This document shows, in pieces, positions 10,395-19,968 of a DNA stretch of 21,440 bases (position 1 is its first letter; every line of letters begins with the position of its first letter). Location: contig JAADVB010000282.1 in NCBI GenBank assembly GCA_023334545.1, positions 1-21,440 on the forward strand, written 5' to 3'. Below the pieces are notes generated by a model, which did no database searches, had not been told where the DNA came from, and saw nothing but the letters and a program-made list of their open reading frames with translations. The position numbers and the translations under genes are program-made. The stretch comes from Salisapilia sapeloensis. Lineage: Eukaryota > Oomycota > Peronosporomycetes > Peronosporales > Salisapiliaceae.

Positions 10395-13221
10395 ATGTTT
10401 GGCGCGAATGGTTTCTACGGTGGTGGAGCTAACAAGCAACCTCGAAACCTCCTTGTCGACGAAGAGGACGATGAAGATTTGTACGAAGGCTTCAACTTTA
10501 GCATCGACCTTGCCCCTCCACAAACAGCGTCGAATGGATACCCTCCGTCGTCTTATGGAATGCCGCAATCACGAGGAGGCTTCCAGCCTCCACGCACAGG
10601 ATTTAGGTAAGCCTGATTCATGCTATAGGAGACGAAGTTCTTGCTAATCGATTTCGTTCTACTTCATGTCATCCTTTAAATTTACAGGGCGCCTCCTTCG
10701 CAAATGGGACGACAGATCCCTGGGTCCAGACTCGGGACTGGTATGCAGCCAGCAGGCGAAGCTCGGCCGATGACATCAGTTTCTGGTGCAGGTTTCTCGG
10801 TAAGTGCTTGACTTCTGCCTAACTGCTGTCGCATAGTGGTCACTTATGTCAATTAATAGTCGAACCCACGAACAGCAGCAGGCCAGCGTATGTTTGATCC
10901 GATGGGGGACTCTCGGCGGGCATCGGCTTCCCAGGCAGTGTTAGAGAAGACAGAAAATACACCAAAAGAAGTCGCTAAGGAGCTCGAGAAGACTGTAAAT
11001 TCATTAATTGAACAGTGTGCTGAGCTGACCCAACAAGGAAAGCTTGAGGATGCCCTAGCTTTGTCAAAGGATGCTGGAAGGAAAGAGAGGGCGTTTAATA
11101 AGCACTGTGAAGCGAATGGGCTGACGGATATGCTGAACATTGACTTAACATACGCCGTTTTCTTCAACCTTGCAAATACGTATGAGCGCAATGGACTTTG
11201 GAAAGAAGCGATCCAGGCATATACTCCCATCGTAAAGAACAAGCAGTACACCCAAGGCGGACGACTTCGTGTAAATATGGGGAATATCTATTTTAGCCAA
11301 CAACAATACCCGACGGCTATTCGTATGTATCGCATGGCACTCGATCAAATCCCCAGTACTAGCAAGGAAGTTCGATTTAAGATCAAACGAAACATTGGCA
11401 TCGCGCAAATTAAGCTTGGCCATTACCAGGATGCAGCATCAACATTTGAAGACATTATGGAAAGCCAGCCAGATTTCCACTCAGGCTTCAATCTGGTCAT
11501 TTGTTATTATGCGATCGGCGAGCATGACAAAATGAGACGAGGGTTTACCAACTTGATTACCATTCCCATGGAAGGAGGGTCGACGGAAGAAGACGAAGAT
11601 GAGGAGAATGCAGACGGTGCGATATCTTTATATGAAAACGAGGGCAAGTCCGAATCGGAGCAACGACCGATGTCATCCAGCGAGCAACGCCATCTCAAGT
11701 CGCTCCAGACAGATTCACTGCGCAATGAGATTCGGGCGAGACGTAAGCAAGCAATGACATATATTCTATTAGCTGGCAAGTTGTGTGCGCCAGCACTGGA
11801 CAAGAAAGATTGGCAAGCCGGATATTCATGGGTGATCGATACGCTCAAGCAAGAATCTCACGAAGGTCTTGCAAGTGAGATGGAAATCTGTAAAGCCCAT
11901 GTGTTCCTAAAGCAAAAAGAGTTCGATCGAGCGATCGATGTATTAAAAGCTTTTGAGAAGAAGGATCCAATCTATCGAGCGATGGCAGCGACGAACCTGA
12001 GCTATCTCTATTTCATTGAAGGTGACATCAAGCAAGCAGATAAGTACGCCACCATGGCAGTTCAACACCAACGGTACAATGCAAAGGCCTTAGTGAACAA
12101 AGGAAATTGTCTGTTTGAATTGAAAGAGGGGGAACGCGCGAAAGAGCTGTTTCTGGAAGCGATCGGTGTCGAGTCAGATTGTATTGAAGCGATTTACAAC
12201 CTGGGTCTAGCAAACGTTCGATTGGGTGTACTTGATGAAGCTCTTCAGGCATTTGAAAAACTGCACACGATCGTTCCAAGTGACCCAGAGGTTTTGTATC
12301 AAATTGGAAATCTCCACGACGTCATGGGCAATTATAGGAGTGCTGCCAAGTGGTTCAACATTTTACTATCAAGCTTGGGTGGAAATAGTTCCAACGGGAA
12401 AAGAGGAAAGGATGGGGCTGGAAGCCGGTACAGTAGCTCGAAAGATGTATCCGACCCGAATGTCCTCGCTCGGTTGGGTCAGATTTTTACCAAGGAAGAT
12501 GACGAAACCCAGGCCTTTCACTATCATCTGGATAGCTACCGCTACTTTCCGGTCAATCTCGACGTCATCTCTTGGCTCGGTGTTTGGTACGTCAAAAGTG
12601 AGCTGTACGAAAAAGCGATTCAGTTCTTTGAACGTGCAAGCCAGATCCAACCAAGTGAAGTCAAATGGCGACTCATGGTCACCAGTTGCTACCGCCGTAT
12701 GGGTGCATACCACAAGGCGGTGGAGTTGTATGAGCAGATCCATCAGGACTATCCAGAGAATCTAGAGTGCTTACGATACCTCGTCGCAATCTGCAAAGAC
12801 TTGGGGCAGCGGTACGATACATATCAAACAAAGCTTGTCAAGCTCGAACGAGAGGCTGCTGCAGCCGCTCCAATACCAAGTCAGCGGACACAACGTCCGC
12901 CAGATGAAGGGGTTGGAAGTGCCCAGTACTCTAGAGAAAGCAATCAACACTCAGATCGCGGAGCTTCCATGTATCGGCAAGAGGAACAGAATGACCAATG
13001 GCAGAAACCTCGAGAAGAAGAGTACGTCACTCCGAAACCGGCAGCAATGTACGATATGCGTCCAACGACAGCAGCTCGACCACGGACGGCTGCAAAAGGC
13101 GCAGCAACGAAAAACGATGGTACGCACTCGATATTTCTAAAAGTAATTCAGGAGCTAACTTGGCAGTACAGAAGCGGACGATTGGGGCGATGCGGATGTC
13201 GGGAACTTGCTTGGTGATTAA
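10395..13221 (+). CDS. IFT88: Intraflagellar transport protein IFT88 (TPR protein)
   Basis: Four exons (10395-10606, 10688-10799, 10860-13119, 13172-13221) with introns of 81, 60 and 52 nt encode 877 residues, close to the roughly 830 of animal IFT88. The acidic start (VDEEDDEDLYEGFNF) and the Pro/Gly-rich, low-complexity next 100 residues are typical. From about 200 to 780 run tetratricopeptide repeats, for example AVFFNLANTYERNGLWKEAI and ATNLSYLYFIEGDIKQADKY. The C-tail ends DDWGDADVGNLLGD, the family's conserved acidic Trp end. That end is reached only with the last intron spliced (acceptor ACAG at 13168-13171). Unspliced, the frame ends in unrelated sequence at 13217. IFT88 is a core IFT-B subunit required to build cilia. 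Here it implies flagellated zoospores. Confidence 0.93.
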
Positions 13222-13299
13222 GTGCATGGAAGTCGTGAATCAAATGCATTTTCATGACCAAGTCGTTTTCAATCATTAATTTCAATTATGTTCATGCAC

Positions 13300-13988
13300 C
13301 TACAAGTTATGTGTTCCGAAAATAATCGCTAGAAGGATGCCGAATGGTACCCAAGATTTCAAGAAGCCCCAGATACTAGTGTAGCGACCAAGGATAAACA
13401 TCCAAAAGCACAGGATGACCATATTCCAACGTCGATATCCTTTGTAGTCCATCAGATTCAGGCACATGGCCACGTGCGAATGGCAATTGTCACAACTACA
13501 TGCCCACACATGTCGTTAATGACTCTTTTGTAGATGAGTATCATCCAAACGTACATTAGATTGTGTGAGTGGTTTTCGTATTCAGCTGATCCTTTCGCGA
13601 CTGCCTCATCCCACTCTTTCGCTTTGTCTTTCGGAACGTCGCATTGGACGTATCTTGTAGCGGCGCCAAAGGCAAAATCATCTCGATTAATCGCAAAGGA
13701 TCCTGCAAAGTCATAAATGACGCTATTCCCATACCATTATTCGGACTGCCTTCATATTTTAGAAACTAGCACCACGTACCCAGCTCCATTAGCGATACCC
13801 ATGTGTCCGATGAACGGGAGGAGCCATGTCAGAACTGGAATGGGACTCCACACAATGCAAAACGGGAAACGTCTTTTGTGAACATCTACAGCAGGAGGCC
13901 ATGCTTCTTCCTGTACTGGCTGTTCCTCCATCGCCGATCCAAGTAGCTCACCTTCCTCTGCCTCGCTTTTCATTTTCGTTGTTATCAT
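13300..13988 (-). CDS. TMEM222: TMEM222/DUF778-family membrane protein
   Basis: Three exons read on the minus strand (13988-13780, 13722-13555, 13495-13300), with introns of 57 and 59 nt, encode 190 residues. The conserved core starts with FPFCIVWSPIPVLTWLLPFIGHMGI and continues across intron 1 into GVIYDFAGSF. After intron 2 comes CDNCHSHVAMCLNLM, then WNMVILCFWMFILGRY and a final hydrophobic segment. These blocks, including the paired Cys-His motif CDNCHSHVA, mark the TMEM222 (formerly DUF778) family found across eukaryotes. Its biochemical function is not established. The acidic N-tail of about 40 residues is variable. The start is fixed by an in-frame TAA immediately upstream of ATG 13988. 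The gene converges on IFT88 with 78 bp between stops. Confidence 0.92.
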
Positions 13989-14010
13989 TTATGTCCAAAA
14001 TATCTTTCGG

Positions 14011-14048
14011 ATTGGCTAAAAAGACACGACCTGTAGCCTGCTGATTGG
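14011..14048 (-). promoter_or_regulatory. Two CCAAT boxes upstream of the TMEM222-like gene
   Basis: ATTGG on the plus strand at 14011-14015 and 14044-14048 reads as CCAAT on the coding strand. The boxes lie 23-27 and 56-60 nt before ATG 13988 and are 33 bp apart. The region also lies about 150 bp before the divergent sensor-like gene at 14204, so it could serve either. Motif-only evidence. Confidence 0.3.
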
Positions 14049-14203
14049 ATCATTCTCATTTGGAAAATGTGTGTGTTTAGCATTATAACTTGGTTTTTGT
14101 ATTCGAAGGAGTACATTTAGAGGGTCAAGAATGCACGTGCATGAAGATGGGAAGAAGTGTAGATTAAAGTGTCACTTGGCAAATAGACGCCTTGGGCGGA
14201 GCG

Positions 14204-15316
14204 ATGACGGCGCGAGATTCGGACATCAGACGTGTCTCCCACGATCCTCGCTACCGTCCTTATGTGCAACATCAAGAGATACATGTTGCTCCCTCAACTC
14301 ATGCAACAGCTCCTTCGCTTGCGCAGGTGCAAGACCCCACGTATCTCTATCCGCCGCAGTCTCACTTGAACGACAGATCACTGTCCATGCCTCCTTATCC
14401 AGGCTACGAGAACCCACCCATATATTGTGTCTATCCGGATGTGCAGGACGAAGAGCCTCTTATAGCCCAGTCTCGCCTCCCTCGAGACGCCTATATTACC
14501 TCCCACCCTCGTCCAGAGCAAGACATGTCCGTTTATCCAGGCTCTGCTCCAGCGATCTCTCTTCAAAGACCTCAATATGCTGTTGAGCAACGAGAATGCC
14601 GTCAGAAACGACTGGCATTCTTACAACACGTCTGGAAGCTCATTGTGTACAACATTGGGAACAGTTTATTAGGCCTTGTAGCTGCCTCCTTACTCGGTTC
14701 TGGACTTTGCATGGGTATATCCCTCATCCCAGTCTTCCTACTTGGTCTTCTCGTATTGAAATTGGTGCATCACATTGTGTATGAATTCGCTCGACTAGAT
14801 GTCCACCTGTGCAACTACCTTCGTCCTGCTGGAGAAAAGATTCTCTTGTCAACGTCTCCTGGGCAGCCATACAAGGAGAGACTCATGCCACGACTCCGCA
14901 ACTTTTCCCCGCTTTCTCTGATGGCGCTCATCTACTTTTTAACCGTCAAGGCAGCAGTCGCTTTCGCCAGCAGCATCAGTCTGTCCATGACCATGTCCGG
15001 CCTCGGTTTCCTCCTCATCGGACTCTTCGGCCATAGCGAAGTTGCGATCGACTCCCCATTTGGCAATGGAAGCGTTGACATGGCATCCCATCCATTGCAC
15101 TACTTTAGTCTCTTGCTTGCCGGCATGGTCATCGGTGTCGCCTTACTCTATCTAACAGCAGAAGTATCATGTCGTGCGACTCGGTTCTTTTGCTGTGAAA
15201 AGCAAGAGTACCCTTCTGTCGTCGAAAGAGACTGGGAGAGAGGTCTCTACCACGTCTCGACGTCCAGGAACTATGGAGCTGTACGCAGAGCAGCCGAACG
15301 TTCGAACTTTATATAA
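14204..15316 (+). CDS. Sensor-like four-helix membrane protein, copy 1
   Basis: An intronless frame of 370 residues from ATG 14204; the frame runs back to a TTG at 14192. Residues 1 to about 140 are hydrophilic, rich in Pro, Tyr and Gln, with a PPIY WW-ligand-type motif. Hydrophobic segments lie near 146-166, 172-192, 240-275 and 300-322. Between helices 2 and 3 is the family signature FARLDVHLCNYLRP. After helix 4 comes RATRFFCCEKQEY, shared with copies 2 and 3. I infer a polytopic membrane protein with both tails cytosolic. The layout (two hairpins separated by an amphipathic, acidic segment) resembles the putative sensor domain found in bacterial membrane proteins, but I cannot confirm homology. 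It is convergent with copy 2 at 29 bp. Confidence 0.8.
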   Translation: MTARDSDIRRVSHDPRYRPYVQHQEIHVAPSTHATAPSLAQVQDPTYLYPPQSHLNDRSLSMPPYPGYENPPIYCVYPDVQDEEPLIAQSRLPRDAYITSHPRPEQDMSVYPGSAPAISLQRPQYAVEQRECRQKRLAFLQHVWKLIVYNIGNSLLGLVAASLLGSGLCMGISLIPVFLLGLLVLKLVHHIVYEFARLDVHLCNYLRPAGEKILLSTSPGQPYKERLMPRLRNFSPLSLMALIYFLTVKAAVAFASSISLSMTMSGLGFLLIGLFGHSEVAIDSPFGNGSVDMASHPLHYFSLLLAGMVIGVALLYLTAEVSCRATRFFCCEKQEYPSVVERDWERGLYHVSTSRNYGAVRRAAERSNFI

Positions 15317-15345
15317 GCATACAATCAAATCCTTTGTTAATCAAT

Positions 15346-16206
15346 TTAAACGACTTGTCTTGCGTTTGTCGCGCCATACTGTCCGCTAGAGCTAGGGTGA
15401 TTGTACTGATCTTCATGCACATACCGGTAAGTCTCGAACTTTTCACAGCAAAAGTATCGAGTCGCTAGACGAGAGGCACGGACGGCTCCGTGCATGATGG
15501 CGACGCCAATGACGAAGAGTAGACTAGCGCTAATGATGAAGAGGATAGCTCTGAAGAAACCTGTGTAGGCACTGCCGACGTCTGGAGACGTCATGGCACT
15601 GACGGGAATACCGAGCGCAATGGCTAGCGCGATGGCGCTCATGCACGCATTGGCGAATTTAATGGTACAAAAGTAGACGGTAGCGCTCATGGCTTTCAAG
15701 CACGGCTGGTCCAGCGTCGGTGACAGGCGTTCGTTCATTACGTTCACGAGTCCGAGGCGGTCGGGAAGACTCGTGTAGACTTGTTCTGCCGGTGGAGAGA
15801 CAAAGTTGTAGAGACTGACGTCCAGTTCCGCGAAAAAGTTGACGATATGGAGTAGGACACGGAAGACAAGGAGACCGAGGCAGCACAGTGGGAGCATGAT
15901 CGATCCCAATGCCACGCCGTGCCATAGCACCGTAAAAGCTGTAAATCCTAAGGCAACGTTGAGCGCGTGAAAGACAAACAGTCTCAGCGTATTGTAGACA
16001 TATCCGTCTTCACGTACGTCCCACATCCGAGACGGAGGTAGATAGCTTCCAGCACCATGTGCAGGAGGTTGGTAAGCATTTTCCGTATCATATGGGCGAG
16101 CGAGTGGTACGGACTCATTCTGGTGTTGGAAAGAAGGAGCGTTGGGCTCGAACGGTGGAGCCATCTCTGGCTCCTTTTTCGACGTTCCGACGGACTCGGC
16201 TTGCAT
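15346..16206 (-). CDS. Sensor-like four-helix membrane protein, copy 2
   Basis: An intact 286-residue intronless frame. The N-tail (1-70) is Pro-rich. Hydrophobic segments lie at about 76-96, 98-120, 173-202 and 217-240. Helix 2 carries the signature MLPLCCLGLLVFRVLL, followed by FAELDVSLYNFVSPPAEQVY. After helix 4 comes RLATRYFCCEKFETY. These blocks align by eye with copies 1 and 3 throughout. A second ATG at 16164 (codon 15) would also keep every conserved feature; the first ATG is used here. The region between helices 3 and 4 is short and variable, as in the paralogs. Function unknown. Tandem with copy 3, 152 bp downstream of that gene's start on the same strand. Confidence 0.8.
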   Translation of the reverse strand: MQAESVGTSKKEPEMAPPFEPNAPSFQHQNESVPLARPYDTENAYQPPAHGAGSYLPPSRMWDVREDGYVYNTLRLFVFHALNVALGFTAFTVLWHGVALGSIMLPLCCLGLLVFRVLLHIVNFFAELDVSLYNFVSPPAEQVYTSLPDRLGLVNVMNERLSPTLDQPCLKAMSATVYFCTIKFANACMSAIALAIALGIPVSAMTSPDVGSAYTGFFRAILFIISASLLFVIGVAIMHGAVRASRLATRYFCCEKFETYRYVHEDQYNHPSSSGQYGATNARQVV

Positions 16207-16358
16207 TTACGGCGTATAAATCACTCTGCGATGTTCTATCTCGAGGAATTCGAATGGATATTTCGCTTTGTGATTTTTTATGGTTAGCATGGTACACTAG
16301 TGGAACGAAAAAGATACCTTTGTTGAACGTGGCTATTTTTGATATTTAATGGTGCTAC

Positions 16359-17255
16359 TCAATATCTAGCCATGCTTCCATACGACATGCGTCCGGCATG
16401 GCCTGGCAGCGTCTCCACTTCTTCACTGCAGAAGAATTTGGTGATAACAGTGGAAAGCTTTGCGACGAAGAACATGAGAGAAATGCCGATGACTAAGATG
16501 CAGGCCATGATGATAATAAATGCGAGGAAGTGGTCGTGAATATCTTGATCGGTCACTCGATACCCATTCACTTCCACGTCAAATTCGTCGTCGGACATCA
16601 TCACCTGAAACATTGCTGGCGGCAATGATAGCACTAGGAATAAGACGATGCCACTCAAGATGCCAATGGCAAATTTAACCGACGCAAAGTAGATGCTGGC
16701 CATGATCGACAGTGGCGACACTTTCGACAGGTCTGGAGCCAAGCGGTAGCCATGGAAACCTCGCATGGCGAGTTCATACGGGACGTTCAGGTAGATATAG
16801 TCTTGAGGGGGCGCAACAAAGTTGGATAAACGCACGTCTACTTCAGCCAGGAGGCCAGCCAAGTAGATCACGACTCGAAATACCACGATGCCAAAGCAGC
16901 AGAGGGGAATGAGACCAATGCCGACACTTGAGCCGATGACAATAGTCATAAAGCCCAACATGCCCAGGCCGGCGTTTAAAATGTGGAAGAAGATGAGTCG
17001 TAAAATGGTCATAAAATATCCTCTTCTAGAGCTGTTGGAACTGGAAATATTCACCGAGTAGCCATGATCATAAGGAGGTGCGGAATCTGGAGCTACATAG
17101 TGACGGTTGGCGTGATAGGGTGGACGATCCACTGGCTGCGCTTCCAGTGGGAGTTGAGCTTCGTGGAACGACGGGTACAAATGCATCTGCTCCTCACTGA
17201 GGTCGTACGGCTGATTGTTTGGATGGAAACTACTACCTTTTGTCGGCTCGTCCAT
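16359..17255 (-). CDS. Sensor-like four-helix membrane protein, copy 3
   Basis: 298 residues from ATG 17255. The frame is open for a further 46 codons upstream (to 17393), but that stretch has no resemblance to the paralog N-tails and is probably 5' UTR. The Pro/Tyr-rich tail (about 1-82) includes RPPYHANRHY and APPYDHGY. Hydrophobic helices follow near 84-106, 108-130, 185-215 and 245-270. The signature is GLIPLCCFGIVVFRVV, then LAEVDVRLSNFVAPPQDYIY. The post-helix-4 motif is VITKFFCSEEVET, a looser form of the CCEKxE block. It is closest to copy 2, suggesting a tandem duplication. Divergent from the RS-protein gene, with 166 bp between starts. Confidence 0.78.
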   Translation of the reverse strand: MDEPTKGSSFHPNNQPYDLSEEQMHLYPSFHEAQLPLEAQPVDRPPYHANRHYVAPDSAPPYDHGYSVNISSSNSSRRGYFMTILRLIFFHILNAGLGMLGFMTIVIGSSVGIGLIPLCCFGIVVFRVVIYLAGLLAEVDVRLSNFVAPPQDYIYLNVPYELAMRGFHGYRLAPDLSKVSPLSIMASIYFASVKFAIGILSGIVLFLVLSLPPAMFQVMMSDDEFDVEVNGYRVTDQDIHDHFLAFIIIMACILVIGISLMFFVAKLSTVITKFFCSEEVETLPGHAGRMSYGSMARY

Positions 17256-17421
17256 TGCCGTAGAAGAGATGTGTGTGGTCAAATGCCAAGTAGAAAATGT
17301 CGTGACTAGGTCGCGGTCCTGTCCAGAACGACTTGACTTAGGTATAGCATGCATTCGAACGCAAATGCAGGTCTGTGTGATGTGCACGTACATAAATAAT
17401 CCAGCGAAAACATAGAGCAGA

Positions 17422-18080
17422 ATGGAAGGGGTACGAGATTGGAGGTTTGTCTACGAGTCTCTAGGGCTGCTTTGTGCATATATGAATGAATTTGATATGT
17501 TAGAGGCCGCACAGTCACGAAGGAATCACATGATCATGGTGACGCTGGCACATTCCAGGAAAGGAAGGAAACGTATGTCAAGGATGAATTTGGTCGAGAT
17601 GTGCTAGTAGAACCCCAGGATACAGCCAAAAAGGATAAAAAGGACAAGAAGGAGAGGAGGCGAAAGAGTCGTCATCGCTCAAGGTCTCCACCGCCTCATC
17701 CGACAAGCACTCCACCTCCCGCCGATCCATTTCGGCCACAAGTACTTTGCGTTTGCTGCATCGGATCTGGATCGAAAACTAATGACCATATATAGTTGGA
17801 CGAGCGACGACATCACGCAGAGCGTCGGCGGCGACCAAGTTCTCGTAGAGGTCGGAGTCGATCAAGTAGTCGTCGACAACGATCTCGTAGTCGAAGTCCA
17901 CACAGACGACGAAGGCGTAGTCGCAGTCGTAGCCGGAAGCGAGCGTCCAATGACAAATGGACACACGATGCGTTTTACAATCGAAGTCCGAGTCCAATGC
18001 GAGAAGTCGATCCATCCTATCATCCAGAGCCTCCAAGCTGGAAGTCGGAAGCAGGCGGCGTTTATATTCCGAAGAAATAG
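17422..18080 (+). CDS. Small RS-rich protein with WTHDAF and C-terminal VYIPKK motifs
   Basis: Three exons (17422-17444, 17504-17741, 17796-18080) joined across 59- and 54-nt introns encode 181 residues starting MEGVRDWRGRTVTKE. A charged N-part contains ETYVKDEFGRDV. It is followed by a Lys/Asp stretch, a Pro-rich spacer and a dense RS/RRRS domain (about 88-138), then NDKWTHDAFYNRSPSP and SWKSEAGGVYIPKK at the end. RS domains of this type target proteins to the spliceosome or exon junction complex, so nuclear mRNA processing is the likely setting. The exact family is not recognised. The last intron is well supported (frame closes with TAG without it). The first, giving a 23-nt coding exon, rests on frame and a GTTTGT/GTTAG pair only, so the N-terminus is tentative. 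Confidence 0.62.
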
Positions 18081-18838
18081 ATAGAGACAAGGTGTTTCTT
18101 TGCCGTTTAAAAAGCAAATGCCCGTTCGAGTCTACATGGAACAGATCCACATGTCATCTTCATAACAGGTCATTAGTAAAAGACTATAAAGATGAGGTAT
18201 CGTGGTTACTCTTTCTGCTTATGCCAGTGGTTGCATGTGCGCTAGCAGAAAGAAAATCATGCCTACTATCCAATGAAGCGTACGATTCTGCAAAAAGCCC
18301 TAGTTTTTTCTATCTTCCACAATGGACTCTTCAGCGAGTTCACCAGTTTATGGCGTAACTCTAGATGGAGCCATGAGATAGGGTGTGGAAACTCTGGCTT
18401 GTTGACTTTTTCCGACAGTGAACTTCCTATGTAGCCAGCTCTTCCTACTGCCATTTTCACTGTCCTCCGAGTGTCGCACTTGTTCCACAAATAATTTACA
18501 AACCTGTGCATACTCGGCAATGTACTCTTAAAGGTAGCTTATCATATCCACCGCATCCGCATGCTGGCGTAGCTGCAAGTTATTTCCATTCAAAGTTTCT
18601 TTTGATATCGCAAGCACAAGAGATATAGCTGCACTCGAACCAGATAGATCATGTTCAACATGCTCCGTCTGCTGCGCTTCTTCGCTGGATAGTACCAGTA
18701 TCCGCTGTCTCATCAGAACCCTCGGACATCTTCTACATAACAAAATTCCGCATTATCCAAACAGATATGGAAACTGATTTCCACGAAAAATTCACAGATC
18801 TACCTCGAATTTGTCGTCATTTATAAATATCACTCGTG
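18081..18838. other. Gap between the RS-protein gene and copy 4, with a possible minus-strand relic
   Basis: About 760 bp with no confident gene. It holds the candidate broken minus-strand frame described separately (18348-18713). It also has a plus-strand hydrophobic frame around 18195-18358 that has no start codon. I see no RNA gene or repeat. An AT-rich stretch, TTTATAAATAT, lies just upstream of copy 4 and could act as its promoter. Confidence 0.45.
18348..18713 (-). pseudogene. Possible small gene with in-frame TAA or a 48-nt intron
   Basis: A minus-strand frame from ATG 18713 reads MRQRILVLSSEEAQQ, then a helical Leu/Ala-rich stretch through NNLQLRQHADAV. It meets an in-frame TAA at 18530-18528. 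It continues in the same frame with EYIAEYAQVCKLFVEQVRHS and ends at TAA 18350-18348. Removing a 48-nt GTGGAT...CACAG segment would take out the TAA and keep frame, but GTGGAT is unlike the GTA donors used elsewhere here. An out-of-frame ATG upstream gives an acidic start, MSEGSDETADTG, which hints at a frameshift. So this is either a real small two-exon gene or a decayed one. No family recognised. Confidence 0.28.
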
Positions 18839-19708
18839 ATGAAGAACGCCGAGAAGGACGTCGAGTACGCAGAGCCACAGCAGGCTACTCAGACTGATGA
18901 ACATACCTACTATGGTCCATACGACAAGTACCCCAGTGGAAGGGAGAACGGACGTCGCCTCGACACCATTTCACTCCGAGTGGATGAGCCAGTAACGCCA
19001 CGCACCCCGCCTGCAGACTATCATAATTATGGACATGCGTATGAAGAACCGCAGTACGAAGACTGCGAGTATCATCGCCGATCATTGCCAGTCCGTTTTC
19101 TCTTCTCCGTATTGTATTTATTCCTGAGCTTTGCAGAGTCAGTCGTTGCTTTCTGGATGACCGTTGCAGGTGTGATCATCACCCTTTGCCTCTTGCCCAT
19201 TTGCTGTTTGGGTGCACCAGTATTCCAGTTCCTATTGCTAGCCTTCAAAGCATTCGCTACTGTCGATGTGGAATTGGCAAACAAACTCTCGTCGCAAGGC
19301 GGTAAGATATACCTTCACCCGCATGTGGACAGCGGCTTCACAAGTGAATCACCGACATCATGCATGGGTCGAACATTTTACCTAACTCCCCGATCGTTTG
19401 GATTAATTGGCTACTTTGGCTTTGTCAAGCTTTTAAACGGTGCGCTAGGAGCATTTGCAATCTTCTGTGGCATTATCAGTCCAATCTGTGCGTTGTTGAC
19501 ATGGGGTGGCTCCAGCGGTACGATCGTCACATTCGACTACGACGAACACAAAGCCTCCTACGTTGCAGTCATCGCTGTCGTTGGGATATTGGGTCTCCTA
19601 GCCATCCCGTACCTCGCGAGGTTCACGAGGAAGATTACGAGGCAGTTTTGCGGTGCAGCAAAAGACTCTACGGAAGAAGGACGACGAAACACGTCCGAGA
19701 TGAGCTAA
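18839..19708 (+). CDS. Sensor-like four-helix membrane protein, copy 4 (subfamily B)
   Basis: 289 residues from ATG 18839, intronless. An acidic, Tyr-rich N-tail (about 1-80) leads to hydrophobic segments near 87-107, 109-135, 185-215 and 238-258. The signature is TLCLLPICCLGAPVFQFLL, then FATVDVELANKLSSQGGKIY. It is followed by HPHVDSGFTSE, a block shared only with copy 5, and YLTPRSFGLIGYFGFVKLLNGA. After helix 4 comes RKITRQFCGAAKD in place of the FCCEK of copies 1-3. The shared order of motifs shows common descent with copies 1-3, with clear subfamily divergence. Function unknown. It is followed on the same strand by copy 5. Confidence 0.8.
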   Translation: MKNAEKDVEYAEPQQATQTDEHTYYGPYDKYPSGRENGRRLDTISLRVDEPVTPRTPPADYHNYGHAYEEPQYEDCEYHRRSLPVRFLFSVLYLFLSFAESVVAFWMTVAGVIITLCLLPICCLGAPVFQFLLLAFKAFATVDVELANKLSSQGGKIYLHPHVDSGFTSESPTSCMGRTFYLTPRSFGLIGYFGFVKLLNGALGAFAIFCGIISPICALLTWGGSSGTIVTFDYDEHKASYVAVIAVVGILGLLAIPYLARFTRKITRQFCGAAKDSTEEGRRNTSEMS

Positions 19709-19968
19709 GCTATGACAAAGAATTGCATTTTATTTTACTACTCGTCTCTTGTCTGCTCTCGTCGACAGCACATCGATGGCTATCCGATTGTGTCAATCTA
19801 CATCGATGCGTCTTAGACACGTCCAAGACCTCTAGACCAATGTCGCACGCTTTTTCTATCCGACTAAAAGTGAGAGATGGAAACCTACTTAAACCTAGCA
19901 GCTATGTCTGCAGTCTGCTCATTCTCCGATTTGCTTTCCAGCGAACGCACACGAGACCTACAAACGCC

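Noticed and set aside
17256-17393. 46-codon N-terminal extension of sensor-like copy 3
   Set aside because: It bears no similarity to paralog N-tails and its composition is atypical. ATG 17255 gives the expected tail.
18195-18358. Plus-strand hydrophobic stretch (SWLLFLLMPVVACALAERK) resembling a signal peptide
   Set aside because: It has no in-frame ATG nearby, and no splice solution supplies one convincingly.
19360-19968. Upstream extension of the copy 5 frame, overlapping copy 4
   Set aside because: It overlaps the better-supported copy 4 in another frame and reads as non-coding (many Cys, Arg and Trp without pattern).
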